A stretch of 64,000 bases of DNA from Nostoc flagelliforme FACHB-838 (GCF_014698065.1 NZ_JACJSI010000022.1:32004-96003); one strand, 5' to 3'. Numbered from the stretch's first letter, positions 36,898-47,244 are shown. Notes: generated by a model from the letters alone, not told the origin. Program-made: numbers and translations.

Positions 36898-37325
36898 CTA
36901 TAATCAGTTAATGTAAAAGTGAATGTTGTCCATCCATTACTACTTTCTACTTGAATGTTTGCTTGCAGTTGTTAAACTAATTTCTGTACTATAGGTAAAC
37001 CTAATCCCGAACCACCTTGATTCCAGATATCTGCATTGGGGATGCGATATAATTTCTCAAAGATTCGTGGTAACTCTGTCACCGAAATTTCTGCTGAATT
37101 ACTGATAGTAATAATAGTTTTTGCGGGCGCTTCTGAGAAATTGTGATTTACACTTAAGATAATTTCACTACCCGCAGGTGTCTATTTACAGGCGTTATTA
37201 AGCAATTCTACCAAAATTCGTTCTCAGATAATACTATCTGAGAACAGTGGTGAGAGATTTGCTGGGAGATTCAGCTGTAGAGTTTGCTGATGTTCTTGAA
37301 CATGGATTTGAAGCCTGTTTGCACC
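36898..37325 (-). pseudogene. Histidine kinase remnant (ATPase domain with stop codons)
   Basis: On the minus strand one frame reads ERILVELLNNACK, then a stop, TPAGSEIIL, PRIFEKLYRIPNADIW, GGSGLGLPIVQKLV, another stop, and SSNGWTTFTFTLTDY. These are the N-box, G2 box and C-terminal strand of a cyanobacterial multi-PAS sensor kinase. At least three in-frame stops (around 37230, 37180 and 36970) and loss of everything upstream show that it is a dead fragment. Confidence 0.8.
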
Positions 37326-37432
37326 TAAAAATAACACTTTAAAACATAAGTAAGATTGCCGGAATTGGAACGGTTTGCTATTATAGCAGTGCTGTCGAGG
37401 GGAACAGTGCTGCTAACAAATAGTTTGCCAAT

Positions 37433-38620
37433 ATGCCACAGTTTCCTACATCTAATGAGTTAGTAAAAATACTTGACCGTATTCTGGACGGTAGTAGAAA
37501 TGAAAACGATATTAATTTGTTACGGCAATGTCTAAGGACAGTTAATGGTCAAAGTCAGGTGCAGTTAGCAAATTACATTGTTAACCTTGCTGAAGGAAAC
37601 GATATTCATATTGGCGATCGCATCACCTACCAAGGTATAGACGAAGAAACAAAGACGATTCTCCGACAGTTACAACAAGCCCTCCAGAAAAGCCCACTTT
37701 CGATTCCGTCTAATTTTTCTCCTCAAAGCACAAGTGAGAAGTTTTTAGTCAACACTAATCCACAAAAGCAAATAAGTCCACCACTACCAGAGCTTAATAG
37801 TTTTGAGTTTGAAGTGGTAACTGTAGATCATAAAGGAAAAGAAACAAAGCGTTACCATAAACAGGCTGAGTGTTTGATAGAAAATTTGGGAAATGGTGTT
37901 GTACTGGAAATGGTTTCCATTCCGGGTGGTAAATTTTCAATGGGTGCATCGCAATATGAAGAAGGATCTCAAGAGGATGAACGTCCCCAGCATTTAGTTA
38001 CTATACAACCTTTCTTTTTAGGGAGGTATCCTATTACTCAGCTACAGTGGAAGCTTATTGCAAACCAGCCAAAAATTGATCGAGACCTTAACCCTGACCC
38101 ATCCTATTTTAAAGGCGATAATTTACCTGTAGAGGGAGTTTCCTGGTATGATGCACGGGAGTTTTGTGAGCGACTGTCGCAGAAGACAGGAAGACGATAT
38201 CGCTTACCCAGTGAAGCTGAGTGGGAATATGCTTGTCGTGCGAGAACTTCAACCCCATTCCATTTTGGTAAAATCATCACAAATAATTTAGCTAATTATT
38301 GCAGTCAAAATACCAATATTAATGGCAGTGATCGCCAATATACGACCGAAGTTGGTAGTTTTTCAGCTAATGATTTTGGTTTATATGATATGCACGCTAA
38401 TGTCTGGGAGTGGTGCGCTGATTATCAACACGATGACTATCAAGGCGCACCATTAGATGGTAGTGCATGGGTAGATGACGGAAATGAGGAATATAGGATT
38501 TTGCGTGGTGGTTCTTGGGGGTCTCGTTCAAATTTGTGTCGTTCTACATTTCGCTTTTCTGAAGCTGCAACCACTAGAGACAAGGAATTTGGATTCAGGA
38601 TTGCCTGTTCTTTAATCTAA
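37433..38620 (+). CDS. Effector-associated-domain / FGE-sulfatase-fold protein
   Basis: 395 aa. Residues 1-85 form a small helical effector-associated domain with the typical IHIGDRITYQG hairpin, as found at the N-termini of cyanobacterial conflict proteins. A proline-rich linker follows, then a formylglycine-generating-enzyme/C-type-lectin fold (about 150-393: IPGGKFSMGA, PVEGVSWYDAREFCERLS, YRLPSEAEWEYACRA, NVWEWCADY, LRGGSWGS, GFRIAC). The C-terminal block has the shape of variable regions of diversity-generating retroelements, but no template repeat or reverse transcriptase is in the window. It could be a ligand-binding effector. Confidence 0.85.
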   Translation: MPQFPTSNELVKILDRILDGSRNENDINLLRQCLRTVNGQSQVQLANYIVNLAEGNDIHIGDRITYQGIDEETKTILRQLQQALQKSPLSIPSNFSPQSTSEKFLVNTNPQKQISPPLPELNSFEFEVVTVDHKGKETKRYHKQAECLIENLGNGVVLEMVSIPGGKFSMGASQYEEGSQEDERPQHLVTIQPFFLGRYPITQLQWKLIANQPKIDRDLNPDPSYFKGDNLPVEGVSWYDAREFCERLSQKTGRRYRLPSEAEWEYACRARTSTPFHFGKIITNNLANYCSQNTNINGSDRQYTTEVGSFSANDFGLYDMHANVWEWCADYQHDDYQGAPLDGSAWVDDGNEEYRILRGGSWGSRSNLCRSTFRFSEAATTRDKEFGFRIACSLI

Positions 38621-38630
38621 ACTCTCTTAA

Positions 38631-40136
38631 TTAAGGTGTAATTAGTTGATTAATGCTTGCTTTTATATTTTCAATAGATGATGAATCAGAAAACTGTATA
38701 CTTGTCTCTCGCCGAATTTGAGGCTTGATATTTAATGATGTTCTACTACATTGCTTTCTGTAAAGATGAGAAAGCCAATTCCAACTTCCTATGACAGCAA
38801 GCTTTGTATCATAAACTAAAATTCTTGCATTTGTTCCCCTACTTTCTATATGTAATCCTTCTCCCAAACGAATTAATTGTGAACCTGAATATTGTGATAA
38901 TAAATCTTTCAGATTATTCTCAGTTGTGGCATCATTATAATCGTTATCTTCATTTCCTTTATTTCCGTAAACTACTATTACTTTAACTCCTCTTTCTAAA
39001 ACTGAAACAACATCTTTAGCAAACAATTTTGATTCATTTCCTCTAATCCAAGGCGTGACAATTATCAATTCTTCCTCTACTTGGTCGATAGCTTCTCTAA
39101 AAATTTTTAGATGTTCACAATCATAGACTGGAATAGTTCCTGGCTCGGACTGGGGAATTTCAGCCTCAGATTTATATTCTAAGATAACTCCATGCTCTCG
39201 AATATGTTCAACAAGTTGACGAGTCAGATTTCCTTTTTCTAGCCTGTAAAGATTACCCACCAAAATAAATAGTTCTTTTGCTCTTGATACAGCAACATTC
39301 AAAAGATTTGGGCGTTTGTTAATCCAATAAACATTATCTTGTGGTCGGCATACTTTTGTAGATAAGATAATTACTTTCTTTTCAGAACCTTGAAAGGTGT
39401 GAATTGTTCCAACAGATTTTAGATTTAATTTAGGAAACTTTTTTATTAATCGTTCTCTCAATGCAGCTGCATGAACCTTAAAGGGTGAAATAACACCTAT
39501 ATCTTCTAATGAGTAACCTTGTTTACATAAATGCTCAATTATTTCACATACAGCAGTAATTTCTACTTCATTAACATTATTGCGGATATTACCCTCAACA
39601 TCGTAAGCAATTAAGTGTGACTCTACTAAAGAATTGACTGGTATTGTTTTTATTTCTAAATCATAGTCAGTAATCACATTGCAATATTGAATAATACTCG
39701 GCTGACAACGGTAATGCTCCTTCAAACGAATTCCTTTACCCTTATCTTCTCCTTCTCCACTTGCGCCAGCAGCACGATGATAGGTAGTCGCCGTATACTC
39801 CTCTTCTGGACTATAACGATGATAATCAATTTCAGTTAATCCTCTATTAAGAAACGCTATTTGACGATAGTTCTCGCGTCTTTGATCACTGAGAGTAATA
39901 ATAGGTTCAATTTGTAGAGGATCACCAACAATAATAGCTTTGCGCGATTGCACTAATAACGGAAAAGTCTTATGCTGGTCAATCATTCCCGCTTCGTCTA
40001 CAATTGTGCGGTCAACACATTCCTCAATCCACGGAATCATTTTACGGATTGAAAGCAATGTACAAGTGATTACCGGAAAAATTAAGCTGAGAGATTTAAT
40101 ATGCTCATCTAAGTTTTCTGCAATCTTATATTTCAA
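38631..40136 (-). pseudogene. C-terminal part of a Dna2/Upf1-like SF1 helicase with PLD-like tail
   Basis: 501 codons from an internal methionine (MKYKIAENLDE). SF1 motifs II (VDEAGM), III (VGDPLQ), V (TIHTFQGSE) and VI (NVAVSRAK) are present, followed by a phospholipase-D-like region whose HKD motif is altered (NARILVYD instead of HxKxxxxD, then GSWNW). Walker A and motif Ia are missing. The open frame continues upstream of the ATG through FLIQQALHKKSN to about 40238, where it meets the N-terminal fragment out of frame. So it is the back part of a helicase gene that lost its middle by deletion and is probably not functional. Confidence 0.85.
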
Positions 40137-40216
40137 CTTCCAAGTTCCCGAAAGAAGACTGCAATAAAGTTCTAGAGTTTGTTTTGTGTTAGATTTCTTA
40201 TGAAGTGCTTGCTGAA

Positions 40217-41038
40217 TCAGAAATTCCTGCGATTTTGAGCGTGTTTGAGTGCTTTTGATTGCGAATTAGTTGGTGCATGGGTTGGGAAAGCTCCCATGTA
40301 AATAACTTCGTCTTTTGCAAACTGAGGCTCACCAAACAAATATTCAAAGGCTGGATGTCCTTTTGACCAATTTTGCGAGCTTGATTTAATATCTTTCAAA
40401 TCTGCCCGTAGACTACCAGTAAATCTGCCTCCTGTAAACTCAAATAAGTAAGGATGACGTTGAATTTGATTACGGGAGCGACGAGGTATATCAACCTGCT
40501 CCATCCAATCTTGATAGCTACCAAATGTTAGCCCAAAAGTCGTTTCAAGAAACCTTTGTAACCCATCTTTAGTAATCAATTTTTCACACTGCTCATCATC
40601 CAGTCCAAGAAAGGTGGCTAAATTGTCTCCAGCTTCTATCAGTATTAAGCTATCTAAGTTCCACCCTTGTGCTTGATACTCTCCCTTGAGGATAGATGTA
40701 ACGTCTAAGCTAAATAGAGGACAAAGATAAGATTTTCCCTTTTCTACATCTAAAACTTGGGGAAATGATAAAACCCATACTACCTCTTGTGGAGTATTTT
40801 GCCTTTGATTAACTTTTTGTTGTAATTCTGAAAACGTAGCTTGCTCAATTAATAAATGGTCACGTACTAGCTTTATACCACGCTGTTTGACTTTATCGCT
40901 GTTGGTTTCAACTCTGGCGTTACTGTAATCATCTAAAGCAATGTAGTCGAACCAAGCACTGAGAATAGCGTCTATTTTGCTAGCTGCGTTCAAACTACCT
41001 CCAAATGGCTGTACTGGTGTTAGTGTTCTCTGTATCAC
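40217..41038 (-). pseudogene. N-terminal part of the same broken helicase
   Basis: 273 codons ending NSQSKALKHAQ and then NRRNF and a stop. In intact homologues the APTNSQSKALKHAQ segment is the Q-motif region directly before Walker A (GPPGTGKTT). Here the frame breaks at once and the sequence continues, in another frame, with the region far downstream of Walker A. The junction is at about 40220-40240. The N-terminal domain itself looks undamaged. Together with 38631-40136 it was one gene, probably over 900 codons. Confidence 0.8.
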
Positions 41039-41180
41039 CAGTTTACTTAGATATTAAGGTAATTTGTTACGCCAAAAATGTTTTTGGCTATACAATTTGG
41101 TCACAACGCTTAAATAAGTAGTTTGATCGCACCTTTGGGCTACAATTAAACGACTCATCGATTAACTTTCTGGCACTGCA

Positions 41181-41459
41181 ATGAGCATTTCTCAACCACC
41201 GAAACTATATTGTCTGCCAACAAACCTACCCATTGATGGCGCAGTTCGGATTGATTTAGAGGAAGGTATTCCAGTTTTTAGAGCATCCAGCAGTGTTCAA
41301 AGTCGCGTTGAAGAACTATTGGCAAAACAGCAAGAAACTTCACTCAGTGCAGAAGAAGAACAAGAACTTGATTGCTACGAAGAAATTGATGATTACTTAA
41401 GCTTTGTCAATCGCACAATGCGTAATTTGTCTTTTGCTCCAACTCAGCCAGCATCGTAA
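41181..41459 (+). CDS. Small acidic protein upstream of an HNH nuclease
   Basis: 92 aa, strongly acidic in the middle (SAEEEQELDCYEEIDDYL). No family recognised with certainty. It is followed after three bases by an HNH endonuclease, a pairing seen repeatedly in cyanobacteria, so it may be an antitoxin or partner of the nuclease. The start ATG at 41181 is the only plausible one. Codon use resembles the neighbours. Confidence 0.7.
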   Translation: MSISQPPKLYCLPTNLPIDGAVRIDLEEGIPVFRASSSVQSRVEELLAKQQETSLSAEEEQELDCYEEIDDYLSFVNRTMRNLSFAPTQPAS

Positions 41460-41462
41460 ATT

Positions 41463-41927
41463 GTGTCCTCTCGTAGCAAAATTCCTGAATCGATTCAAAA
41501 GCAAGTACGTCAACGCGCTAATTACCTATGTGAGTATTGCCATGCCTCTGAACAATGGCAATATGTACAGTTCACAGTAGACCATATTATGCCGTTGTCA
41601 TTGAGGGGAACAAATAATTTGGAAAATCTTGCGTTGGCTTGCTTTCACTGCAATCGCAGGAAGACGAATCGGCTGACAGCAACTGACCCTCTATCTGGAG
41701 AAGAAGTTTCATTATTTAACCCCCGACAGTATAACTGGAGCGAGCATTTTATTTGGTCTGCCGATGGGCTTTTAATTGTGGGTTTGACAGATGTGGGACG
41801 AGCGACAGTCACCGCATTAACCTTGAACCGGGAACGGGTTATCAATATTCGTGAAGCTGATAAAGAAATCGGCCGGCATCCACCAATGGATGATCCGATG
41901 CAAACAAAATTTGATCAAGGTGAATAG
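41463..41927 (+). CDS. HNH endonuclease
   Basis: 154 aa. A beta-beta-alpha-metal HNH fold is clear: CEYCHASEQ, FTVDHIMPLSLRG, NLALACFHCNRRK, with two CxxC zinc pairs and the catalytic His in VDHIMP. The start is GTG at 41463, three bases after the stop of the small upstream gene, so the pair is one operon. The C-terminal part (FNPRQYNWSEHFIW) is typical of the stand-alone cyanobacterial HNH group. The DNA target and role (defence, toxin or homing) are not visible. Confidence 0.9.
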   Translation: MSSRSKIPESIQKQVRQRANYLCEYCHASEQWQYVQFTVDHIMPLSLRGTNNLENLALACFHCNRRKTNRLTATDPLSGEEVSLFNPRQYNWSEHFIWSADGLLIVGLTDVGRATVTALTLNRERVINIREADKEIGRHPPMDDPMQTKFDQGE

Positions 41928-42024
41928 GGAATAGTGCAATCTCAATATTTCTGCTTTTATAATAGGCGATCGCTCTATAGATGCGCTGGGCAATCACACC
42001 TTAGTTTAAGCAAGAATGAAAGCT

Positions 42025-42430
42025 TCATTTTTCAAGTTTGCACTTTTGGATTTCTGAGAGTGGTAATAATAATGTTTCTTCTATCTCCGATTTTACTGCT
42101 TGGCTAACTGTACAATTGTTGTTGAGACACTCCACCAATAGCTTGTTGGCATAACAGTAGACTTCTATTAATTTTTTATCAGATAAATTAAATTCCCAAA
42201 TATGAGCAATATACTGTAGGTTGACTTATTTGTGTAGATGTATCGTTGATAATGCGATCACCAAACTGACTATTTGAGGCGTGGCTAACATTAGTGATAT
42301 TCTGGGCAATTTGAAGTATTATCTTTTCGCTATCACCATCTGCTTTGCGTAAGATTTCAATTTCCTCATTTGTGGCAATGCCTGCTGCCAGTTTTTCAAC
42401 AATAACCTTCAATTCATCTGGTGTGAGCAT
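42025..42430 (-). pseudogene. EAD-NACHT gene reduced to its two ends
   Basis: The N-terminal 70 codons (MLTPDELKVIVEKL to QFGDRIIND) are an effector-associated domain. The same strand then continues, one frame over, with a stretch reading IWEFNLSDKKLIEV, NKLLVECLNN and EIEETLLLPLSEI to a TGA at 42025. That stretch is the C-terminal helical end of NACHT proteins and matches the end of the gene at 42882-44915 (LLVNCLNS, EIEEILLLPIAEM). The NACHT ATPase between them is gone. It is a deletion scar of a full EAD-NACHT gene. Confidence 0.7.
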
Positions 42431-42457
42431 TTTTCATCCTTATTCTCACCACACAAG

Positions 42458-42748
42458 TTAGCTTTTGTTAATGACATTACGAAAATGACTACCATTAGCT
42501 TCATTAATGTTATTGATTTGTTGTGCGTATTGGGTCATGTTATCAGCAATTTTATTAATCTTTTGCGTCACTTCAGGCTTCATTTCCTCCCATCCTTTAT
42601 TGGGTAAACCTTTACCACCAAGAAGCTTGGCAATTACAAAATCCCCTCCAGTCATATCATTTTGAGGTACTTGTTCCATGTTATACAACTGACGTACAGT
42701 TTCAGGTACTGCTTTGCCAAGGTGATTCATAATATTAGAAACCCGCAC
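42458..42748 (-). CDS. Hypothetical protein, possibly 5'-truncated
   Basis: 96 aa from ATG at 42748. The frame stays open about 75 bases further upstream (GAGNKLGDTEVRVSN) without a good start, so the true N-terminus may be longer or lost. No family recognised. It is helical and polar. It lies 27 bases upstream of the EAD remnant on the same strand, so it may belong to the same decayed operon. Confidence 0.4.
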   Translation of the reverse strand: MRVSNIMNHLGKAVPETVRQLYNMEQVPQNDMTGGDFVIAKLLGGKGLPNKGWEEMKPEVTQKINKIADNMTQYAQQINNINEANGSHFRNVINKS

Positions 42749-42881
42749 TTCTGTATCACCTAGCTTATTACCTGCACCTTGTGAAAAACTTATTAAATAG
42801 GTTGTTAAATCAGGGAGAGTTAATAATTAGATGGGGAAGAAAAATTAAAAATAAAGGTAATGCTGCTATTGCAAACTAAAT

Positions 42882-44915
42882 GTGGAACAGCTTATCCAGC
42901 GATTACATAGCACGATGCCTTTATGGGGAGTAGATCACTGGGTTCCTTTAGGTGATTTGTTTGTGGATGTGAACATCCTGGAGGAACTGAGCAGTAGTAA
43001 TAAATCAGAACTGGATGACCTGTGGCAAGACTTCACAACAGGGATGCAGGAGTATTCAGGCGATCGCAGTTTGGATCGCATTGGCTTAGGCAGAGAACGG
43101 CAACGGGTTTCAGGACTGGAGGTGCTGGCGAAGAATACGAATCTCATAGTCGTAGGTAAACCAGGTTCAGGGAAGACCACTTATTTGCAGCGAGTAGTTT
43201 CGGAATGCAACGTTGGCAATTTACAAACACACCGAATTCCAGTCTTGATTAAACTGCGAGAGTTTGTAGATGATGGACGTAAGTTTGCCTATTCTTTTAA
43301 GTGTTATTTTGAGCGGTGCTGGCAGTTATCAAATGCAGAAATTAATTTGATTTTCAATCAAGGCCGCGCATTACTATTGTTAGACGGGTTAGATGAAGTC
43401 ACAGGGGAAGATGGTAAAAACATTACTAAGCAAATTAAGCAGTTTGCTCGTAGCTATCCGCAGTTGCAGGTAATTGTAACTTGTCGAACGCAAAGCTTTA
43501 CAGGAGAGGTGGATTGGAAATCCCTGCGTTTTAGCTTCGTGGAAGTGGCAGATTTTAATCAAGTGCAGGTGCGATCGTTTGCCGAGCATTGGTTCAAGGC
43601 AGTCATACAGGATGAGTCAGCAGGACTAAAACGGTCACATGAGTTCCTAAATCAGCTTTTTCTAGAAACGAATAAACCAATTCGGGATTTAGCAATCACA
43701 CCGATTTTGCTAAGTTTGACCTGTGCTGTATTTCACCAAACTGGCAAGTTTTACTCAAAGCGTTCCAAGCTCTATGAGGAAGGTTTAGAGCTACTACTAG
43801 AGCAGTGGGACAAGTCACGGGAGATTGAGCGAGATGAGATTTACCGAGATTTATCGCTGGAACGGAAGCTCGAATTACTTAGTTATCTGGCAGTGAAAAA
43901 GTTTGAGCAACCGCAGTATGTGTTATTTGAGCAGGAAGAAATTGAGGGTTACATAGCAGAGTTTTTGGGAATTGAGCGGCGAAATAGTCGAGCAGTGTTG
44001 AGGGCGATCGAGTCTTAGCATGGGTTATTGATTGAGCGATCGCAGAAGATTTGGTCATTTTCGCATCTAACCTTTCAAGAGTACCTAGCTGCAAAATATT
44101 TTTGCAAACAAAAGGATTGGAATAGCTTAGGCAAACAAATTACCAAAAAAGATTGGCGTGAAGTTTATTTGTTAATAATGGAAACATCGCCTAATGCAGA
44201 TTCATTACTTAAGTTAATGATAAAAAACATTTGTTCAATTGTAGCTTATGACGACAGAATACAGAAATTTTTGGAATGGTTAAACAATAAATCTACATCT
44301 GTGAAAGCATCATACAAATCAGTTGCTATTCGCTCTTTCTACTTTAGTCTCGAACTATGTTTTTACTTTAAATTTAAAATTGATGGCGATCTTATGTATT
44401 GCCACCTGTCTCATAGTCTTGATTTCAGGATTCCGCACTATCTTACGATTGATATTGATGCCGATCTAGTGCAACATCTCATGAATCTCGATAAGCCTTT
44501 ATTTTTTGATTTGCTTCTTAGTGTTGGTACAAATTATATTTTTGCCTACACCCTCGATAGTGAACTGGCTCCTGAACTCAGGGAGATATTACGAAAGACA
44601 TGCCTTCCCTCAAGATATAAAGCAACGTATGAAAGAAGAGCTAAAGGCATATATAACCCTGGCTACAAATTCCTTTGGAGTTCAACAAACAAAATTATAC
44701 ATATTGTAAACAAATATTGTAATATCTGTCATGATTGGGGATTTGATGTTGAGCAAAAAGAAAAACTTGAAAAATATTACAACGCTAACACGTTGTTAGT
44801 AAATTGTTTAAATTCTAGTTGTGTCTCGAGTAATGATTTAAGAGAGGAAATTGAGGAAATCTTGTTATTACCGATCGCCGAAATGGAAAAACGTAAACGT
44901 GCAACATCCGAATAG
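42882..44915 (+). pseudogene. NACHT-family STAND NTPase with one in-frame TAG
   Basis: Codons 1-378 from GTG at 42882 hold a NACHT NTPase: Walker A GKPGSGKTT (about 92-100), Walker B ALLLLDGLDEV, VTCRTQ and a winged-helix region. A TAG at 44016-44018 interrupts AIES-stop-HGLLIERS; after it the same frame continues with SFSHLTFQEYLAA and a C-terminal helical domain to 44915. Intact relatives read AIESQHGLL, so CAG to TAG is the likely lesion. The N-terminus lacks the effector domain usual in this class, and a stop lies just upstream at 42858. Such proteins sense infection or stress; this one is probably dead or makes two fragments. Confidence 0.85.
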
Positions 44916-45002
44916 AGCGATGTCTGACGACAAGCCGCTTTGCGTCTATACTTACAGTTTAGACATGAGCATATTATCCTAAATCTTTAAGCACGTTTAA
45001 TT

Positions 45003-45437
45003 ATGACTGACATGAACCCCGATCGCATAACTGGAACTATTACGATCGCAGTGCTGCCTCAAAACAATGGACAGTATGTTTGTCAAATGTCACCGTCTCT
45101 AAACGATTTTACCAGAGAGGATATACAGCGCTATGGTCAAACCAAGGAACACGCGATCGCCATCGCCTTAGAACAACTTGCCGATGAGTATCGCCGAATA
45201 GCGGAAGAACGACAAAATATAGATTGGGACACGGTAGAGCGATCAGACACTGGAGAACCAATTGCCAAACATTACCATGTAATTCTGCACTACGAACGCA
45301 TTGCTGAGGAAGAATCGAAGTTTGAGGCAATGCACAATACAATCATGGGAAATACGGTGGTGGAGAATGCCAAGATTACCGTGATTGAGATTGATCCAGA
45401 GATACCAATTGATTCATTAACCCGATCGTCGGATTGA
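45003..45437 (+). CDS. Conserved hypothetical protein
   Basis: 144 aa, acidic, starting MTDMNPDRITGTITIAVLP. The first 65 residues look like a small alpha-beta fold (YVCQMSPSL, then a QTKEHAIAIALEQLADEYR helix) reminiscent of HicB-like antitoxin folds, but no HicA partner is visible. The rest is helical and ends in PEIPIDSL. It lies 87 bases behind the broken NACHT gene. Function unknown. Confidence 0.6.
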   Translation: MTDMNPDRITGTITIAVLPQNNGQYVCQMSPSLNDFTREDIQRYGQTKEHAIAIALEQLADEYRRIAEERQNIDWDTVERSDTGEPIAKHYHVILHYERIAEEESKFEAMHNTIMGNTVVENAKITVIEIDPEIPIDSLTRSSD

Positions 45438-45549
45438 TTAGGTTAGTAAAATCAACAAAATATAACGCTTTTCAACCATAAAGTTGCCGTTGCAGCAAAG
45501 TTATGTTTTAAATCACAGTTAGTTTGCTGAAACCTTTCATATTACTAAG

Positions 45550-45621
45550 TGGGCGATACTGGATTTGAACCAGTGACCCCATCCGTGTGAAGGATGTGCG
45601 CTACCCCTGTGCTAATCGCCC
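45550..45621 (-). tRNA. trnV: tRNA-Val (anticodon CAC)
   Basis: Folds fully: acceptor GGGCGAT/ATCGCCC, D-arm GCAC/GCGC, anticodon stem CATCC/GGATG with loop TTCACAC (anticodon CAC), 5-base variable region, T-arm ACTGG/CCAGT with TTCAAAT loop, discriminator A. 72 nt without encoded CCA. Confidence 0.97.
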
Positions 45622-46194
45622 AAGACTCTTTATGTTATCACAACTTACTTAGATTTACGCTTGCAAAAATACATTTAAACAAGGTGTAAGTACAATGGTA
45701 CCTGTCCAGATTTTATATAAGAGAAATTGGTTCATTGCGATCGCCTAGACTCATATTTGATTTTTAAAACCACTCCAAAATATACGTAGGTCTAAGTGCA
45801 TTATGCTACGCAAGAACACACCCTACATATAAAACTAAAGGACTAAAGTCCTTACTACAAACTTTAATTTATTTACGCCTAGCTACTTAATACCTGTTTT
45901 CCTATAACTTCAGAATAGCTTTGGTTACAAATAATAGTCAGTGATTTAGCTACCTTTATTACCTTCTGTATTCGCTTGATTTAGGTAAGCAATTACTCAA
46001 TACTGGTGATGTCTTAGACGACTTACTACGTACCTAGGCTCTGAATGCAGGGGTCACTGAAAATTCATTTCTTTAGTTTATCTAAAGTCGCATCCAAGTT
46101 ATCAAATTACCTTTCTAAGATAGAAGCAGCAACCATAAGTTGCCATACACGATTAAAACCCAATTAACAGCTAGTGGCTGCGGAGAACATAAAA
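45622..46194. other. Upstream region of fbp
   Basis: About 570 A/T-rich bases. It contains the small palindrome AAGGACTAAAGTCCTT at 45836-45851, a common cyanobacterial repeat, and GTACAATGGTAC at 45692. It must carry the fbp promoter, but no NtcA or other site fits its consensus well enough to claim. Confidence 0.4.
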
Positions 46195-47244
46195 ATGGCT
46201 AAAGCGCCAGATTCTATTGAATCGTCTATCAATGAAATTACAGACAAATCCTTAGATCGTGATTGTACAACCTTATCACGTCACGTCTTACAGCAACTTC
46301 AGAGTTTTTCGCCAGATGCACAGGATTTAAGTGCGCTGATGAATCGCATCGCTTTGGCCGGCAAACTGGTTGCTCGTCGCATGAGTCGCGCTGGTTTAAT
46401 GGAAGGCGTTCTCGGATTTACTGGGGAAGTTAATGTCCAAGGAGAATCCGTCAAAAAGATGGATGTCTATGCCAATGATGTGTTTATCTCAGTTTTTAAG
46501 CAAAGCGGCTTAGTGTGTCGCCTAGCTTCTGAGGAAATGGAAAAACCCTACTATATCCCGGAAAATTGTCCTATTGGTCGCTATACTCTGCTGTATGACC
46601 CAATCGATGGTTCATCCAACACTGATAATAATCTCAGCTTAGGTTCCATTTTCGCCATTCGCCAACAAGAAGGAACTGATAGCGATGGTAAGGCAACCGA
46701 CCTCCTTACCAACGGTCGTAAGCAGCTTGCTGCTGGATACATTCTGTATGGCCCCTGCACGATGCTGGTTTATACTATAGGTAAGGGCGTTCATTCCTTT
46801 GTCCTTGATCCCAGCTTAGGGGAATTTATTCTCACAGAAGAAAATATTCGCATTCCTAACCACGGGTCTGTTTATAGTGTAAACGAAGGTAACTTCTGGC
46901 AGTGGGAAGAATCAATTCGAGAATACATCCGCTACGTTCATCGCACAGAAGGCTACAGCGCTCGTTATAGCGGCGCAATGGTGAGCGACATCCATAGAAT
47001 TTTAGTTCAAGGCGGCGTGTTTCTCTACCCAGGCACAATTCAAAACCCAGAAGGAAAACTGCGCTTGCTTTATGAAACCGCTCCTCTCGCCTTTTTGATT
47101 GAGCAAGCAGGGGGTCGTGCTACTACAGGACTGATGGATATTTTGGATGTTGTGCCCAAAAAACTGCATCAGCGCACACCTTTGATTATTGGTAGCAAAG
47201 AAGATGTAGCAAAAGTAGAGTCTTTTATTCAAAACGGACACTAG
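46195..47244 (+). CDS. fbp: Fructose-1,6-bisphosphatase, class I
   Basis: 349 aa from the ATG at 46195, which has GGAG 10 bases upstream; a GTG seven codons earlier is less likely. Metal and substrate motifs [20 protein letters not shown] and the C-terminal [10 protein letters not shown] are intact. It hydrolyses fructose-1,6-bisphosphate in gluconeogenesis and the Calvin cycle. It heads the cyanobacterial fbp-tal-zwf-opcA block. In heterocyst formers this block feeds sugar phosphate into the oxidative pentose phosphate pathway to make NADPH for nitrogenase and dark metabolism. Confidence 0.96.
   Translation: MAKAPDSIESSINEITDKSLDRDCTTLSRHVLQQLQSFSPDAQDLSALMNRIALAGKLVARRMSRAGLMEGVLGFTGEVNVQGESVKKMDVYANDVFISVFKQSGLVCRLASEEMEKPYYIPENCPIGRYTLLYDPIDGSSNTDNNLSLGSIFAIRQQEGTDSDGKATDLLTNGRKQLAAGYILYGPCTMLVYTIGKGVHSFVLDPSLGEFILTEENIRIPNHGSVYSVNEGNFWQWEESIREYIRYVHRTEGYSARYSGAMVSDIHRILVQGGVFLYPGTIQNPEGKLRLLYETAPLAFLIEQAGGRATTGLMDILDVVPKKLHQRTPLIIGSKEDVAKVESFIQNGH

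Noticed and set aside
44016..44018. Programmed UAG readthrough or pyrrolysine in the NACHT gene
   Set aside because: No sign of a readthrough context or of pyrrolysine genes; a Gln codon with one base change explains it better.
37433..44915. A complete diversity-generating retroelement
   Set aside because: No reverse transcriptase, template repeat or accessory gene found; only a target-like C-terminus is present.
45692..45703. GTACAATGGTAC upstream of fbp as an NtcA site
   Set aside because: The spacing is GTA-N6-TAC, two bases shorter than the NtcA consensus GTA-N8-TAC.
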